A stretch of DNA of 64,000 nucleotides, from positions 310,001 to 374,000 of the forward strand of contig NZ_NWTG01000002.1 of NCBI RefSeq assembly GCF_002532045.1, read 5' to 3'. This document shows positions 9,734 to 17,702 of the stretch, one piece after another. Made by a program: the position numbers and the translations under genes. The notes under the pieces were generated by a model. That model was not told the DNA's origin. It did not search any database and saw only the letters and a list, made by a program, of their open reading frames with translations. The stretch comes from Bradyrhizobium sp. C9. GTDB lineage: Bacteria > Pseudomonadota > Alphaproteobacteria > Rhizobiales > Xanthobacteraceae. Positions within the stretch are counted from its first letter, which is position 1; every line of letters starts with the position of its first letter.

Positions 9734-9764
9734 TTGGCAGCGCCGCAGTAGGACCCCATATAAT
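9734..9764 (+). promoter_or_regulatory. Candidate sigma-70-type promoter for regR
   Basis: TTGGCA at 9734-9739 and a perfect TATAAT at 9759-9764 are separated by 19 bases, slightly longer than the ideal 17. The -10 lies 28 bases upstream of the preferred regR start codon. The assignment rests on motif match only. Confidence 0.45.
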
Positions 9765-9792
9765 GGGTGTCTGCCACAGGGAAAAATGGATC

Positions 9793-10347
9793 GTGAACGC
9801 CATCACTGAACTGAATGACCATGCCGACCGCTCGCTCCTCATCGTCGAGGACGACAAGCCGTTCCTGGAACGCCTGTCGCGTGCGATGGAGACGCGCGGT
9901 TTCGCGGTGAAGTCATGCGACACGGTGTCTGATGGTCTCGCCGAGATCGGCCGCGCTGCGCCCGCTTTCGCGGTCGTCGACCTCCGCCTCGGCGACGGCA
10001 ACGGCCTCGACGTCGTCTCGGCGTTGAAGCGCAAGCGCCCCGAGGCGCGCGCGATCGTGCTGACCGGCTACGGCAATATCGCCACCGCCGTGACCGCGGT
10101 GAAGATGGGCGCTGTCGACTATCTTTCGAAGCCCGCCGATGCCGACGACGTCGTCGCCGCGCTGCTCGCGACCGGCACCGAGAAGTCCGAGTTGCCGGCC
10201 AATCCGATGTCGGCGGACCGCGTGCGCTGGGAACACATCCAGCGCATCTACGAGATGTGCAATCGCAACGTCTCGGAGACCGCGCGCCGCCTCAACATGC
10301 ACCGTCGGACCTTGCAGCGCATCCTCGCCAAGCGCGCGCCGCGCTAA
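9793..10347 (+). CDS. regR: Response regulator RegR (RegA/ActR/PrrA family)
   Basis: A receiver domain followed by a Fis-type helix-turn-helix. The acidic pocket is VEDD near residue 18-21, the phosphoacceptor is Asp63 in VVDLRLGDGNG, and the switch Lys is in YLSKPAD. The C-terminus EMCNRNVSETARRLNMHRRT is the highly conserved DNA-binding helix pair of the RegA family. A GTG start at 9793 gives 184 residues. An ATG at 9763 is also in frame, but it overlaps a perfect TATAAT, which argues against it. The protein is phosphorylated by RegS and regulates redox-responsive genes. A strong terminator follows. Confidence 0.94.
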   Translation: MNAITELNDHADRSLLIVEDDKPFLERLSRAMETRGFAVKSCDTVSDGLAEIGRAAPAFAVVDLRLGDGNGLDVVSALKRKRPEARAIVLTGYGNIATAVTAVKMGAVDYLSKPADADDVVAALLATGTEKSELPANPMSADRVRWEHIQRIYEMCNRNVSETARRLNMHRRTLQRILAKRAPR

Positions 10348-10370
10348 GCGGCGCTTCATACGGTTTTGCG

Positions 10371-10403
10371 ATGGCCGGGCTTCGTCCCGGCCATTTGCTT
10401 TTT
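10371..10403 (+). terminator. Rho-independent terminator after regR
   Basis: A perfect 9-bp stem (10371-10379 with 10386-10394) is followed by TTGCTTTTT, 23 bases after the regR stop codon. Confidence 0.85.
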
Positions 10404-10448
10404 GGATACTTCGTACGGTTCGCAAAGCGAAGCGTGCGCACCCTACGC

Positions 10449-10865
10449 CTAGTCAATTGTCGACGTGATCTCGTTGGCCCCGCTCTTTGCGCTGCCATAC
10501 CGCCTTTTAACGCGCGCCCCCTTCATAAAGGAGCGTGCGCGAAGAATCGGTACGACGACTTCAAACAGCCGGTCGGCGTCGGGACCATACATGTAAAGCG
10601 TAGCAGCGCTACCATCCGCAGCAATCTCGTTGCCGTCATATTTACCGACGCCGGAGCCGGAGATGGCCTTCTGCAAGAAGTCCTCCAGTTCGAAGAGCCT
10701 GTCTAGACTCGTGGATTCGTAACGAAACGCTATGATTACGGCATGTTCGGCCATGCGAGCTTCAGCTCCAGTCGCAGGGTGGGCAAGGTAGAGCACGCCC
10801 AGCACCATGAACAACGCAAGCAATGGTCGACAAGCTTTGCTCACCCTACGACCTTCATAACTCAT
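10449..10865 (-). CDS. Small secreted protein of unknown function
   Basis: About 138 residues. After a short basic start the segment ACRPLLALFMVLGVLYLAHPATGAEA looks like a Sec signal peptide or membrane anchor. The mature part has GSGVGKYDGNEIAADGS followed by YMYGPDADRLFEVVVPIL, a pattern seen in small conserved bacterial proteins of unknown role. The ATG at 10865 overlaps the end of the mmcB gene by 11 bases, suggesting co-transcription. A GTG 7 codons later is an alternative start. No function is assigned. Confidence 0.6.
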   Translation of the reverse strand: MSYEGRRVSKACRPLLALFMVLGVLYLAHPATGAEARMAEHAVIIAFRYESTSLDRLFELEDFLQKAISGSGVGKYDGNEIAADGSAATLYMYGPDADRLFEVVVPILRARSFMKGARVKRRYGSAKSGANEITSTID

Positions 10866-11337
10866 GCCCCTGCGGATCGACCAGCCGGTTGATGCGCTGC
10901 GCCGCAGCCATCGCAAAGCGCACCGTCATCGCCTTGCGGGTGGCCGCCGGCAGGCGACGCTCCGGCGCCTCGCAGTGCAGATGCGCGCCATAGGCGTCGG
11001 CGATGATCAGGCCGGTGTCCGAGGGGAAGATCTCGCACGGCAGATCCTGCGTGAAGGCGAAGAACAACCGGTCGCAATGCATCCGGTAGTCCTGCCATTT
11101 CTGGTCGGCGCGCAGATCCTCAACCGATGACTTGATCTCGACGATCCAGATCTCGCCGCGCTCGTTCAGCGCCACCAGATCGGCACGGCGGCCGGACGGC
11201 AGCGGCAATTCGCTGATGCAGGAAAATCCCAGCGACCTCAGAAGCCGCGCGGTGCCGCGCGCGATCGCCAGCGCAGTCTCCGACTGGCGTCGGTCGGGCG
11301 CGGGCACAAGGGCGATCTGGCGGGCGGGCGATTCCAT
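10855..11337 (-). CDS. mmcB: MmcB family DNA repair protein
   Basis: A 160-residue protein matching the alphaproteobacterial MmcB family (COG5321). It has a nuclease-like core with LPSGRRADLVALNERGE and IWIVEIKSS, giving the D-xn-ExK spacing of the PD-(D/E)XK fold, then QDLPCEIFPSDTGLIIADAYGA. In Caulobacter the homologue belongs to the DNA-damage regulon and works in repair. A helical, basic C-terminus (RKAMTVRFAMAAAQRINRL) follows. It overlaps the downstream small secreted-protein gene. No LexA operator was identified upstream. Confidence 0.87.
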   Translation of the reverse strand: MESPARQIALVPAPDRRQSETALAIARGTARLLRSLGFSCISELPLPSGRRADLVALNERGEIWIVEIKSSVEDLRADQKWQDYRMHCDRLFFAFTQDLPCEIFPSDTGLIIADAYGAHLHCEAPERRLPAATRKAMTVRFAMAAAQRINRLVDPQGHEL

Positions 11338-11485
11338 CGCTCAAGAATAGCCGATTCCGATGCGCGGCGGCAGCGCCGGAATCGGCCGCAAATTCGCACC
11401 CAGGCCGCCGCGATTCCGGCCTCATGCCACCGCGAAGCCGGTGGAACCTTGATTCCGAGGGACGAAACCACTGGAGGAGAGACCC

Positions 11486-12604
11486 ATGCGGTCACGCATC
11501 ACACTTCGCTCGTTCGTCTTCGCTCTCGCAGCCCTTCCACTGTCCGCCGGACTGTCATCGGCGATCGCCAAGCCCGTTGTCGAAGTCGCCTTCGTGCTCG
11601 ATACCACGGGCTCGATGGGCGGATTGATCGAGGGAGCCAAGCGCAAGATCTGGTCGATCGCGACCGCGATCGTCGATTCCAATCCCGACGCCGATATCCG
11701 GATGGGCCTGATCGCCTATCGCGACATCGGCGACGAGTATGTGACCAAAAAGGTCGAGCTGACGCGCGACATCCAGGATCTCTACGCCAATCTGCTGGAA
11801 TTGAAGGCGCGCGGCGGCGGCGACTGGCCGGAGAGCGTCAACGAGGCGCTCGACGTCGCCGTCAACAAGATGCAATGGACGCAAGGCCGCGACGGTACGC
11901 GCATCGTGTTCCTGGTCGGCGACGCTCCGCCGCATATGGACTATGCGCAGGACACCAAATATCCGGTGACGCTCGCGGTCGCCAAGCAACGCGACATCAT
12001 CGTCAACGCCGTGCTCGCCGGCAACGCGCAGGATACCGAGCGGGTGTGGCGCGACATCGCGCAGAACGGCAACGGCGAATTCATCCCGATCCCGCAGGAC
12101 GGCGGCCAGATCGTCACCATCGAGACACCGTTCGACGAGGACATCATCATCCTGCAGCGCGAGATCAACGGCACCGTGATCCCCTACGGCCCGCGCGCGT
12201 TGCAGAAGCGCACCGAATCCAAGACCCAGCAGCTGGCGAGCGTCGCGGCAGCTTCACCGGCGCGCGCCTCGGAGATGGCAAGCTTCATCAACAAGCGTGC
12301 CAAGGTGACGTCGGAGGCGGTGACCGGCGACGGCGATCTGGTCGCCGACGTCGCGGCCGGCCGCAACGACATCGCCAAGGTCAGGGATGAGGATCTGCCC
12401 GACAATCTCCGCGCCATGAAGCCCGAGGCCCGCAGCGCCGAGATCGACAAGCAGATCACCCAGCGCAAGGCGCTGAACGAGAAGCTCGCCGCACTGGTCG
12501 CCAAGCGCGACAAATATATCACCGAGCACCGCAAGAGCGCGCCGAAGGCAGCATCGTTCGATCGCGTGGTCGAGGATGCGCTGAAGGCACAGATCAAGCG
12601 GTAG
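11486..12604 (+). CDS. Secreted von Willebrand factor type A domain protein
   Basis: A 372-residue protein with a Sec signal peptide (residues 1-28, cleaved near AIA/KP). The VWA domain begins at once, with a complete MIDAS motif DTTGSMGG (Asp39, Ser43), YRDIGDEY, a GGDWPES loop and VFLVGDAPPH. The C-terminal third is helical and charged (KPEARSAEIDKQITQRKALNEKL) and may form a coiled coil. The ribosome site GGAGGAGAG precedes the ATG. Periplasmic VWA proteins bind partners through a metal ion; the partner here is unknown. It is a single gene followed by a repeat. Confidence 0.85.
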   Translation: MRSRITLRSFVFALAALPLSAGLSSAIAKPVVEVAFVLDTTGSMGGLIEGAKRKIWSIATAIVDSNPDADIRMGLIAYRDIGDEYVTKKVELTRDIQDLYANLLELKARGGGDWPESVNEALDVAVNKMQWTQGRDGTRIVFLVGDAPPHMDYAQDTKYPVTLAVAKQRDIIVNAVLAGNAQDTERVWRDIAQNGNGEFIPIPQDGGQIVTIETPFDEDIIILQREINGTVIPYGPRALQKRTESKTQQLASVAAASPARASEMASFINKRAKVTSEAVTGDGDLVADVAAGRNDIAKVRDEDLPDNLRAMKPEARSAEIDKQITQRKALNEKLAALVAKRDKYITEHRKSAPKAASFDRVVEDALKAQIKR

Positions 12605-12624
12605 GACTGACTACTCTCTCCATT

Positions 12625-12800
12625 CCCTCCCCCGCTTGCGGGGGAGGGTCAGGGCGGGGGCTCTCGCCGCTGTGGGAGCGGTAATTGTTCACGAGGAACA
12701 TTTCACGCCTGAGGGGCCAAGCAGATCGTTCGCAACGAACCTTCGAGAGCCCCAATGTGGATAGACCCCCACCCCACCCTCCCCCGCAAGCGGGAGAGGG
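12625..12800. repeat. Dispersed palindromic repeat, copy 1
   Basis: It begins CCCTCCCCCGCTTGCGGGGG and ends with an inverted relative, CCCTCCCCCGCAAGCGGGAG, enclosing about 125 bases. The outer arms are each hairpins and also pair with each other. A second copy with the same arms is at 33256-33419. Confidence 0.7.
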
Positions 12801-12821
12801 AGCCTGATCAGCGCGCTCCCC

Positions 12822-14438
12822 TCACTCTCTGCCGGAGTCCATCGGCAGCCCGAGGATCACGCCCTCATTGCCGCGCAGGTCGAGGACGCCTTCGATCTTC
12901 TCGCCTTGGCGGTCCATCAAGGTCGACAGCAGGACCTCGTTGCTGAAGCCGATGGCGCTGGAGGAGACCGACGCGGGGGCCGCGCCGAAATTCAGCGCGA
13001 TCACGACCACGCCCTCGGCGCTCCGCCGCCGATAGAGCAGGACATCGCCGTGCGCCGTCACCGGCTCATAGCTGCCGTGGACGAGCTGCGGCAGCCTTCG
13101 CCGCAGCGCGATCAGCGCCTTGTAGAAGTTGAGGATCGACGCCCGGTCCGCCTCCAGGCTCGCGACATTGTCGGTTGCGAAATCCTGCGCGAGCGGCAGC
13201 CACGGCCTTGTGGTCGAGAAACCGGCATGGCGCTCGGCGCTCCATTGCATCGGGGTGCGGCAGCCGTCGCGGCCGACGCCGATGCCAGGCACGTTCTTCT
13301 CGAAGGGATCGCGCACCTCGCCAGGGGCAATCGCAACCTGGCGCATGCCGATCTCGTCGCCGTAGTACAGCGTCGGTGTGCCGCGCAGCGTCAGCAGCAG
13401 CATTGCGGCAACCGGTGCCTGCGCGGGCCCCACCCGGCTCGCCACCCGCGGCCGGTCGTGATTGCCGAGCACCCAGTTCGGCCATGCCCCCGGCGGCAGC
13501 GCCTTCTCATAGTCGGCAATGATCTGCTCGACCGAGCGCGCGCTCCACAAGGTCGACAGCAGCGCGAAATTGAACGGCATCTGCGCGCCGCGCAGATCGT
13601 TGCCGTAATAGGCGACCAGCCGGTGCAGCGGCAGATAGATCTCGCCGATCAGCACGCGGTTGTCGAACTCCTCGGTGACGCGGCGCATCTCGGTGATGAC
13701 CGCGTGGACTTCGAGCTGATCGGTCGAATATTGCGTCAGCACCTTCTCGTGCGGCGGCCGGCCCTCCCGGTAATGCGGGTTCGGCGGATTGTCGCGGAAT
13801 TCGGCATCCTTGATCAGGTGCCAGATCACGTCGACACGAAAACCGTCGACACCCTTGCGCAGCCAGAAGCGCATCACGTCATAGATCGCGTCCCTGACCT
13901 CGCGATTGCGCCAGTTCAGATCAGGCTGCTGGGTCAGGAACGCGTGGTAGTAGTACTGGCCGGAGGCCTCGTCATAGGTCCAGGCACTGCCGCCGAACTC
14001 CGACAGCCAGTTGTTGGGTGGGCCGCCATCCGGCCCCGGATCGCGCCAGATGTACCAATCGCGCTTCGGGTTATCGCGCGAGCTCTTCGCCTCGATGAAC
14101 CACGGATGCTGATCCGATGTATGGTTCGGCACCAAATCGAGGATCAGCTTGAGGCCGGAATCGTGCGCGGCCGCGACCAGCTCGTCGAAATCCTCCATCG
14201 TCCCGAACAGCGGATCGATGCCGGTGTAGTCCGAGATGTCGTAACCGAAATCGGCCATCGGTGAGGGGAAGATCGGCGACAGCCAGACCGCGTCGACGCC
14301 AAGCCGCGTCAGATAAGGCAGCCGCGCGATGATGCCCCTGAGATCGCCGACGCCATCGCCGTCGCTATCCCCGAACGAGCGCGGATAGATCTGATAGAAG
14401 ATGCCACGCCGCCACCAGTCCCTGTCGTCCCGATCCAT
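12822..14438 (-). CDS. GH13 alpha-glucosidase / oligo-1,6-glucosidase-like amylase
   Basis: A 538-residue cytoplasmic glycoside hydrolase. The GH13 conserved regions are present in order: DLVPNHTS (region I), GFRVDVI with nucleophile Asp203 (II), LIGEIYLP with acid/base Glu266 (III), and GNHDRPR with Asp328 (IV). QIYPRSFGDSDGDGVGDL at the start and the YDISDY loop fit the alpha-glucosidase/trehalose-hydrolase group (subfamily 23-like). It probably releases glucose from short alpha-glucosides such as maltose or isomaltose. No sugar transporter is beside it. A GGGGGACGGG tract before the ATG serves as ribosome site. Confidence 0.9.
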   Translation of the reverse strand: MDRDDRDWWRRGIFYQIYPRSFGDSDGDGVGDLRGIIARLPYLTRLGVDAVWLSPIFPSPMADFGYDISDYTGIDPLFGTMEDFDELVAAAHDSGLKLILDLVPNHTSDQHPWFIEAKSSRDNPKRDWYIWRDPGPDGGPPNNWLSEFGGSAWTYDEASGQYYYHAFLTQQPDLNWRNREVRDAIYDVMRFWLRKGVDGFRVDVIWHLIKDAEFRDNPPNPHYREGRPPHEKVLTQYSTDQLEVHAVITEMRRVTEEFDNRVLIGEIYLPLHRLVAYYGNDLRGAQMPFNFALLSTLWSARSVEQIIADYEKALPPGAWPNWVLGNHDRPRVASRVGPAQAPVAAMLLLTLRGTPTLYYGDEIGMRQVAIAPGEVRDPFEKNVPGIGVGRDGCRTPMQWSAERHAGFSTTRPWLPLAQDFATDNVASLEADRASILNFYKALIALRRRLPQLVHGSYEPVTAHGDVLLYRRRSAEGVVVIALNFGAAPASVSSSAIGFSNEVLLSTLMDRQGEKIEGVLDLRGNEGVILGLPMDSGRE

Positions 14439-14545
14439 CCCGTCCCCCCAAGCTCGCAGCCCGGTCCAGGCCGTCCCGCGCCCCGGGGCGGTCTGTCGGT
14501 TCAGGGATGACGCACAATTCGGGACGGAAAAATGGCTGCAATGCG

Positions 14546-15358
14546 TCAGTGGCGGGCGATCGCGAGCTGATAGATGGTGATCAGCACCTCGAACAGGATC
14601 AGGAAGACGATGATCAGCTCCAGCCGCAGCGAGCGGCTGGTGTCGATGATGTCGGTCAGCACCTGCGCGGTCTCGGCCACGACGGCGAGCTTGCGGTTCA
14701 GCGATTCCGCGCGCTCCTTCAACTCGTACTCGTCCTCGAGCCGGGCATAGAGCCGCTCGAGATGCGGCTTGTCCCAGAGGATGTCGGGCTTCTCCGACAC
14801 CTCGACCGGACCGGCCACGCGATGCCGCACCAACAGCGCGTTGCCGATGTGCTTGAGGATCGCGACGCGGCCGCCCCGGACCTGGCCGCCCTTGGCGAGC
14901 TCGCGCGCCAACGGCTCGGTCGTGTCGAACACCGCCCGGACCTCGCGTTCATGCCGCGCCAGCACCACGCTCTTGGCCAGCGCTTCGCCGACCAGGATCA
15001 GCCGCTCCGGCGACAGGCTTTGCAGATAGATCGGGCCTCCCGGCGGAATCTGATCTTCCTTCTCGGCCGCGAGTTCGATGATCGCGATCTCCTCCTCGCG
15101 CCGCGTGAACAGACCGGTCATGCGCGACTGCAGACTGCGCAGGAATTCATCCTCCTCCAGCGCATTGAGACCGATCAGGACGACGACGCCATAACGGAAC
15201 AGGATCGCCACGCCATTGTCGTTGACGCGAAACGCCAGCGGCGTGGTGGCCAGCACGTCGCCGCGCTCGAGGCCGGACGTGTTGATGCGGTCCGCGACGA
15301 AGAAGGCGCGGGCGGTGGTCCGGGGTCCGCCGAGCGGTGAATTGGGGGCCTGGGTCAT
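14546..15358 (-). CDS. RMD1 family (DUF155) membrane-anchored protein
   Basis: A 270-residue protein with the DUF155/RMD1 pattern. There is an N-terminal soluble domain (ARAFFVADRINTSGLE, GVAILFRYGVVVLIGLNALEED), a central helical part, the segment DILWDKPHLERLYARLEDEYELKERAESLNRKL, and one C-terminal transmembrane helix (LIIVFLILFEVLITIYQLAI). In yeast and human mitochondria this family acts in inner-membrane organisation and translation support; the bacterial role is not established. It stands alone between oppositely oriented genes. Confidence 0.85.
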   Translation of the reverse strand: MTQAPNSPLGGPRTTARAFFVADRINTSGLERGDVLATTPLAFRVNDNGVAILFRYGVVVLIGLNALEEDEFLRSLQSRMTGLFTRREEEIAIIELAAEKEDQIPPGGPIYLQSLSPERLILVGEALAKSVVLARHEREVRAVFDTTEPLARELAKGGQVRGGRVAILKHIGNALLVRHRVAGPVEVSEKPDILWDKPHLERLYARLEDEYELKERAESLNRKLAVVAETAQVLTDIIDTSRSLRLELIIVFLILFEVLITIYQLAIARH

Positions 15359-15532
15359 GAAGTTCCGGACTGCGAGGACTTAACGCGTGATCGAGGGCAA
15401 CCGTTTACCGGCCTGCTCATGAAGGTGTTCTGCTGGAGGTGACCTTATCACGGTCCGTTTTGGGATCACACGCCGGAGCCGACGCATTCCCGCGCGTGTT
15501 GACGGCAGTTTCCGGTAGCCTATGGTGCCCCC

Positions 15533-16201
15533 ATGAACGAGACAACCGACACCAAACCGAAGGCCGGCGCGATCATCGTGCCGGTGACGCTGTTCGAGCA
15601 GAACTGCACCATCATCTGGCACGAGCCGACCAAGAAGGCCGTGGTGATCGACCCCGGCGGCGACGTGGCGAAGATCCAGGCTGCGATCAAGCAGACCGGC
15701 GTGACGGTCGAGAAGATCTGGCTGACCCACGGCCATATCGACCATGTCGGCGGCGCCGCCGAATTGCGCGACGCGCTGCAGGTCAAGATCGAGGGCCCGC
15801 ATATCGCGGACAAGTATCTGCTCGACAACGTGGTCTCGAGCGGCGAGCGCTTCGGCATGACCGGGGTGCGCAATTTCGGGCCGGACCGCTGGCTCGACGA
15901 GGGCGATCAGGTTTCGATCGGCGACCTCACCTTCGACATCCTGCACTGCCCCGGCCATTCGCCGGGCAGCGTGGTGTTCTTCAACAAGGGCCTGCGCTTC
16001 GCCCATGTCGGCGACGTGCTGTTCGCCGGCTCGGTCGGGCGTACCGACCTGCCCGGCGGCAGCCATCCGACACTGATCCAGTCGATCAAGGAGAAGCTGC
16101 TGCCGCTCGGCGACGATGTCGGCTTCATCTGCGGCCACGGCGCCGGATCGAGCATCGGCCAGGAGCGGATGACGAACCCGTTCCTGACCGGCGAGATGTA
16201 G
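15533..16201 (+). CDS. MBL-fold metallo-hydrolase, glyoxalase II-like
   Basis: A 222-residue cytoplasmic metallo-beta-lactamase-fold enzyme. The metal-binding motif is LTHGHIDHVGG (HxHxDH). Further ligands lie in CPGHSPGSV, in HVGDVLFAGSVGRTDLPGG, and in the final GHGAGSSIGQER. This arrangement is that of the short YcbL/glyoxalase II-like group, which hydrolyses thioesters such as S-lactoylglutathione. It lacks the C-terminal helical domain of classical GloB, so the substrate is not certain. Confidence 0.88.
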   Translation: MNETTDTKPKAGAIIVPVTLFEQNCTIIWHEPTKKAVVIDPGGDVAKIQAAIKQTGVTVEKIWLTHGHIDHVGGAAELRDALQVKIEGPHIADKYLLDNVVSSGERFGMTGVRNFGPDRWLDEGDQVSIGDLTFDILHCPGHSPGSVVFFNKGLRFAHVGDVLFAGSVGRTDLPGGSHPTLIQSIKEKLLPLGDDVGFICGHGAGSSIGQERMTNPFLTGEM

Positions 16202-16253
16202 AGCGTCTTCGAGCGAAGTGGAAACCGGTTCGCGTGAAGAAAACGCGTCAAAA
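16202..16253. repeat. Dispersed 52-bp repeat, copy A
   Basis: Starting right after the MBL gene stop, these 52 bases match the reverse complement of 34530-34581 at 47 of 52 positions. The core is ACGCGTCAAAA and CGAGCGAAGTGG. Confidence 0.7.
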
Positions 16254-16260
16254 GCAGGAA

Positions 16261-16291
16261 GCTTCGGTTCTGATTTAATCAAAACCGAAGC
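16261..16291. terminator. Bidirectional hairpin between convergent genes
   Basis: GCTTCGGTT...AACCGAAGC forms a 15-bp stem with one G-T type mismatch. It lies between the MBL gene and the convergent esterase gene and is probably a transcription stop for both. Confidence 0.6.
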
Positions 16292-16311
16292 CCTGGCTGC
16301 TTCATCAGCCG

Positions 16312-17550
16312 TTACTTCATCAGGCCTGCGGCGGTCAGCGCCCGCGTGATGACGCCGCCGACGTCGACACCCTTGCTCCGCCGCTTGCGTGGCTGGTCGC
16401 TCTTGCGGCCGGATGCGGGCTCAGCCTCGGGCTCGGCCGCAGGCACCGGGATCGTCATCGAGATCGTGTCGGCGCGCTCGCGCGGGATTCCGGTCGGCGC
16501 GATGTGCGGCTGACGGACCTTGTCGGTGAGGCCGAAGAAGCTCGCGATGTGATACGACGAGGAGATCCCGGCCTCGATCAGGAACGCGCCCTCCACGCCA
16601 TAGCGCTCGTCATTGTCGGCCAACCCGAGCGGCGTGCCATGCGCCATGTCGGTGATGCTGAACGATTCGACCAGCGTTTCGCCATCGGCGTTCCACCAGA
16701 CCTCGCGCGGATGGCCGTCGACATCCGCCTTCGACATCGCAGCCTGCGGCAGGCCGTGAACGTCCAGCCACTGCCGGACGATCGCATCAGCATTGCCGGG
16801 ATGTACGGTGCGGTCGGCACTGCCGTGCCACACCGAAATCTTCGGCCAGGCGCCGCTATGCGTGGATGCGTTGCGGACCAGTCCGCCGAGTTCGGGCGCG
16901 GACAGCGCGCTCGCATGCATCATCGCATTGAGCGCCTCGCGCAGATCGGTGGCGACGCCGAACGGCAGGCCGGCGATGATGGCGCCCGCGGCGAATACAT
17001 CCGGATAGGCCGCGAGCATGACCGAGGCCATCGCGCCGCCGGCGGACAGCCCCGTCACATAGATGCGCTGCGGATCGATCTGATGCGCGCCGACCATCTG
17101 CGCGATCATCTGTCGAATCGAACAGGCTTCTCCCTGCCCGCGCGCGATGTCTTGCGGATTGAACCAGTTGAAGCAGGTGTTGCCGTTGTTGATCGCCTGC
17201 TGCTCGGGCATCAGCAGCGCAAAGCCGTAATGCTTCGCCAATGTCGACCAGCCGGCGCCGAGATCATAGGACGCAGCCGTCTGGCCGCAGCCATGCAGCA
17301 CCACGACGAGCGCGGGCGACCGCGCAAGCTGCGCGGGCACGAACGAGAACATCTTCAGATCGCCGGGGTTGACGCCGAATTCGGTCGTCTCGACGAGCGG
17401 CGTCGGCACGGTCGGCGCAAGCGCGCCGAGACCGCTGAACGCGTTCATCTTGGGCAGATGACGCAAGAATTCGACGTTGTTGACCAGGGACAACAGCAAC
17501 TCCTGAGGTGATTTATTCTTCTGTGTCACCCGATCAGATAATTGCTGCAC
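16312..17550 (-). CDS. PHB depolymerase family esterase (secreted-type, Esterase_phd)
   Basis: An alpha/beta hydrolase of the extracellular PHB depolymerase / feruloyl esterase family. It has VVVLHGCGQTAASYD (oxyanion region), CFNWFNPQDIARGQGEACSIRQMI, nucleophile Ser169 in GLSAGGAM, a SVWHGSADRTVHPGNADAI segment with the acid residue, and ITDMAHGTPLG with the His. The C-terminus is basic and low-complexity (RKSDQPRKRRSKG). Two start choices are possible: GTG at 17550 or ATG at 17448. Neither has a clear ribosome site, and no signal peptide is evident. Substrate is unproven. Confidence 0.85.
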   Translation of the reverse strand: MQQLSDRVTQKNKSPQELLLSLVNNVEFLRHLPKMNAFSGLGALAPTVPTPLVETTEFGVNPGDLKMFSFVPAQLARSPALVVVLHGCGQTAASYDLGAGWSTLAKHYGFALLMPEQQAINNGNTCFNWFNPQDIARGQGEACSIRQMIAQMVGAHQIDPQRIYVTGLSAGGAMASVMLAAYPDVFAAGAIIAGLPFGVATDLREALNAMMHASALSAPELGGLVRNASTHSGAWPKISVWHGSADRTVHPGNADAIVRQWLDVHGLPQAAMSKADVDGHPREVWWNADGETLVESFSITDMAHGTPLGLADNDERYGVEGAFLIEAGISSSYHIASFFGLTDKVRQPHIAPTGIPRERADTISMTIPVPAAEPEAEPASGRKSDQPRKRRSKGVDVGGVITRALTAAGLMK

Positions 17551-17702
17551 TGCAAAATGAAAAGGCCGTGCGCTCTCTTTCCCTGCGGAAATGTGAGAAT
17601 CGGCGTTAACGCGTGATCGCGCGGCGGGCTGGTCGAAAAAGTTGCCTTAGCACTTTGTTCGAGCACCAACTTTTCAAGATTGCGCGCCAGACCGGCGCGG
17701 AT

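Noticed and set aside
12906..14264. Plus-strand frame of 452 codons opposite the GH13 gene
   Set aside because: The GH13 catalytic motifs on the minus strand are complete, so the plus frame is an antisense artefact.
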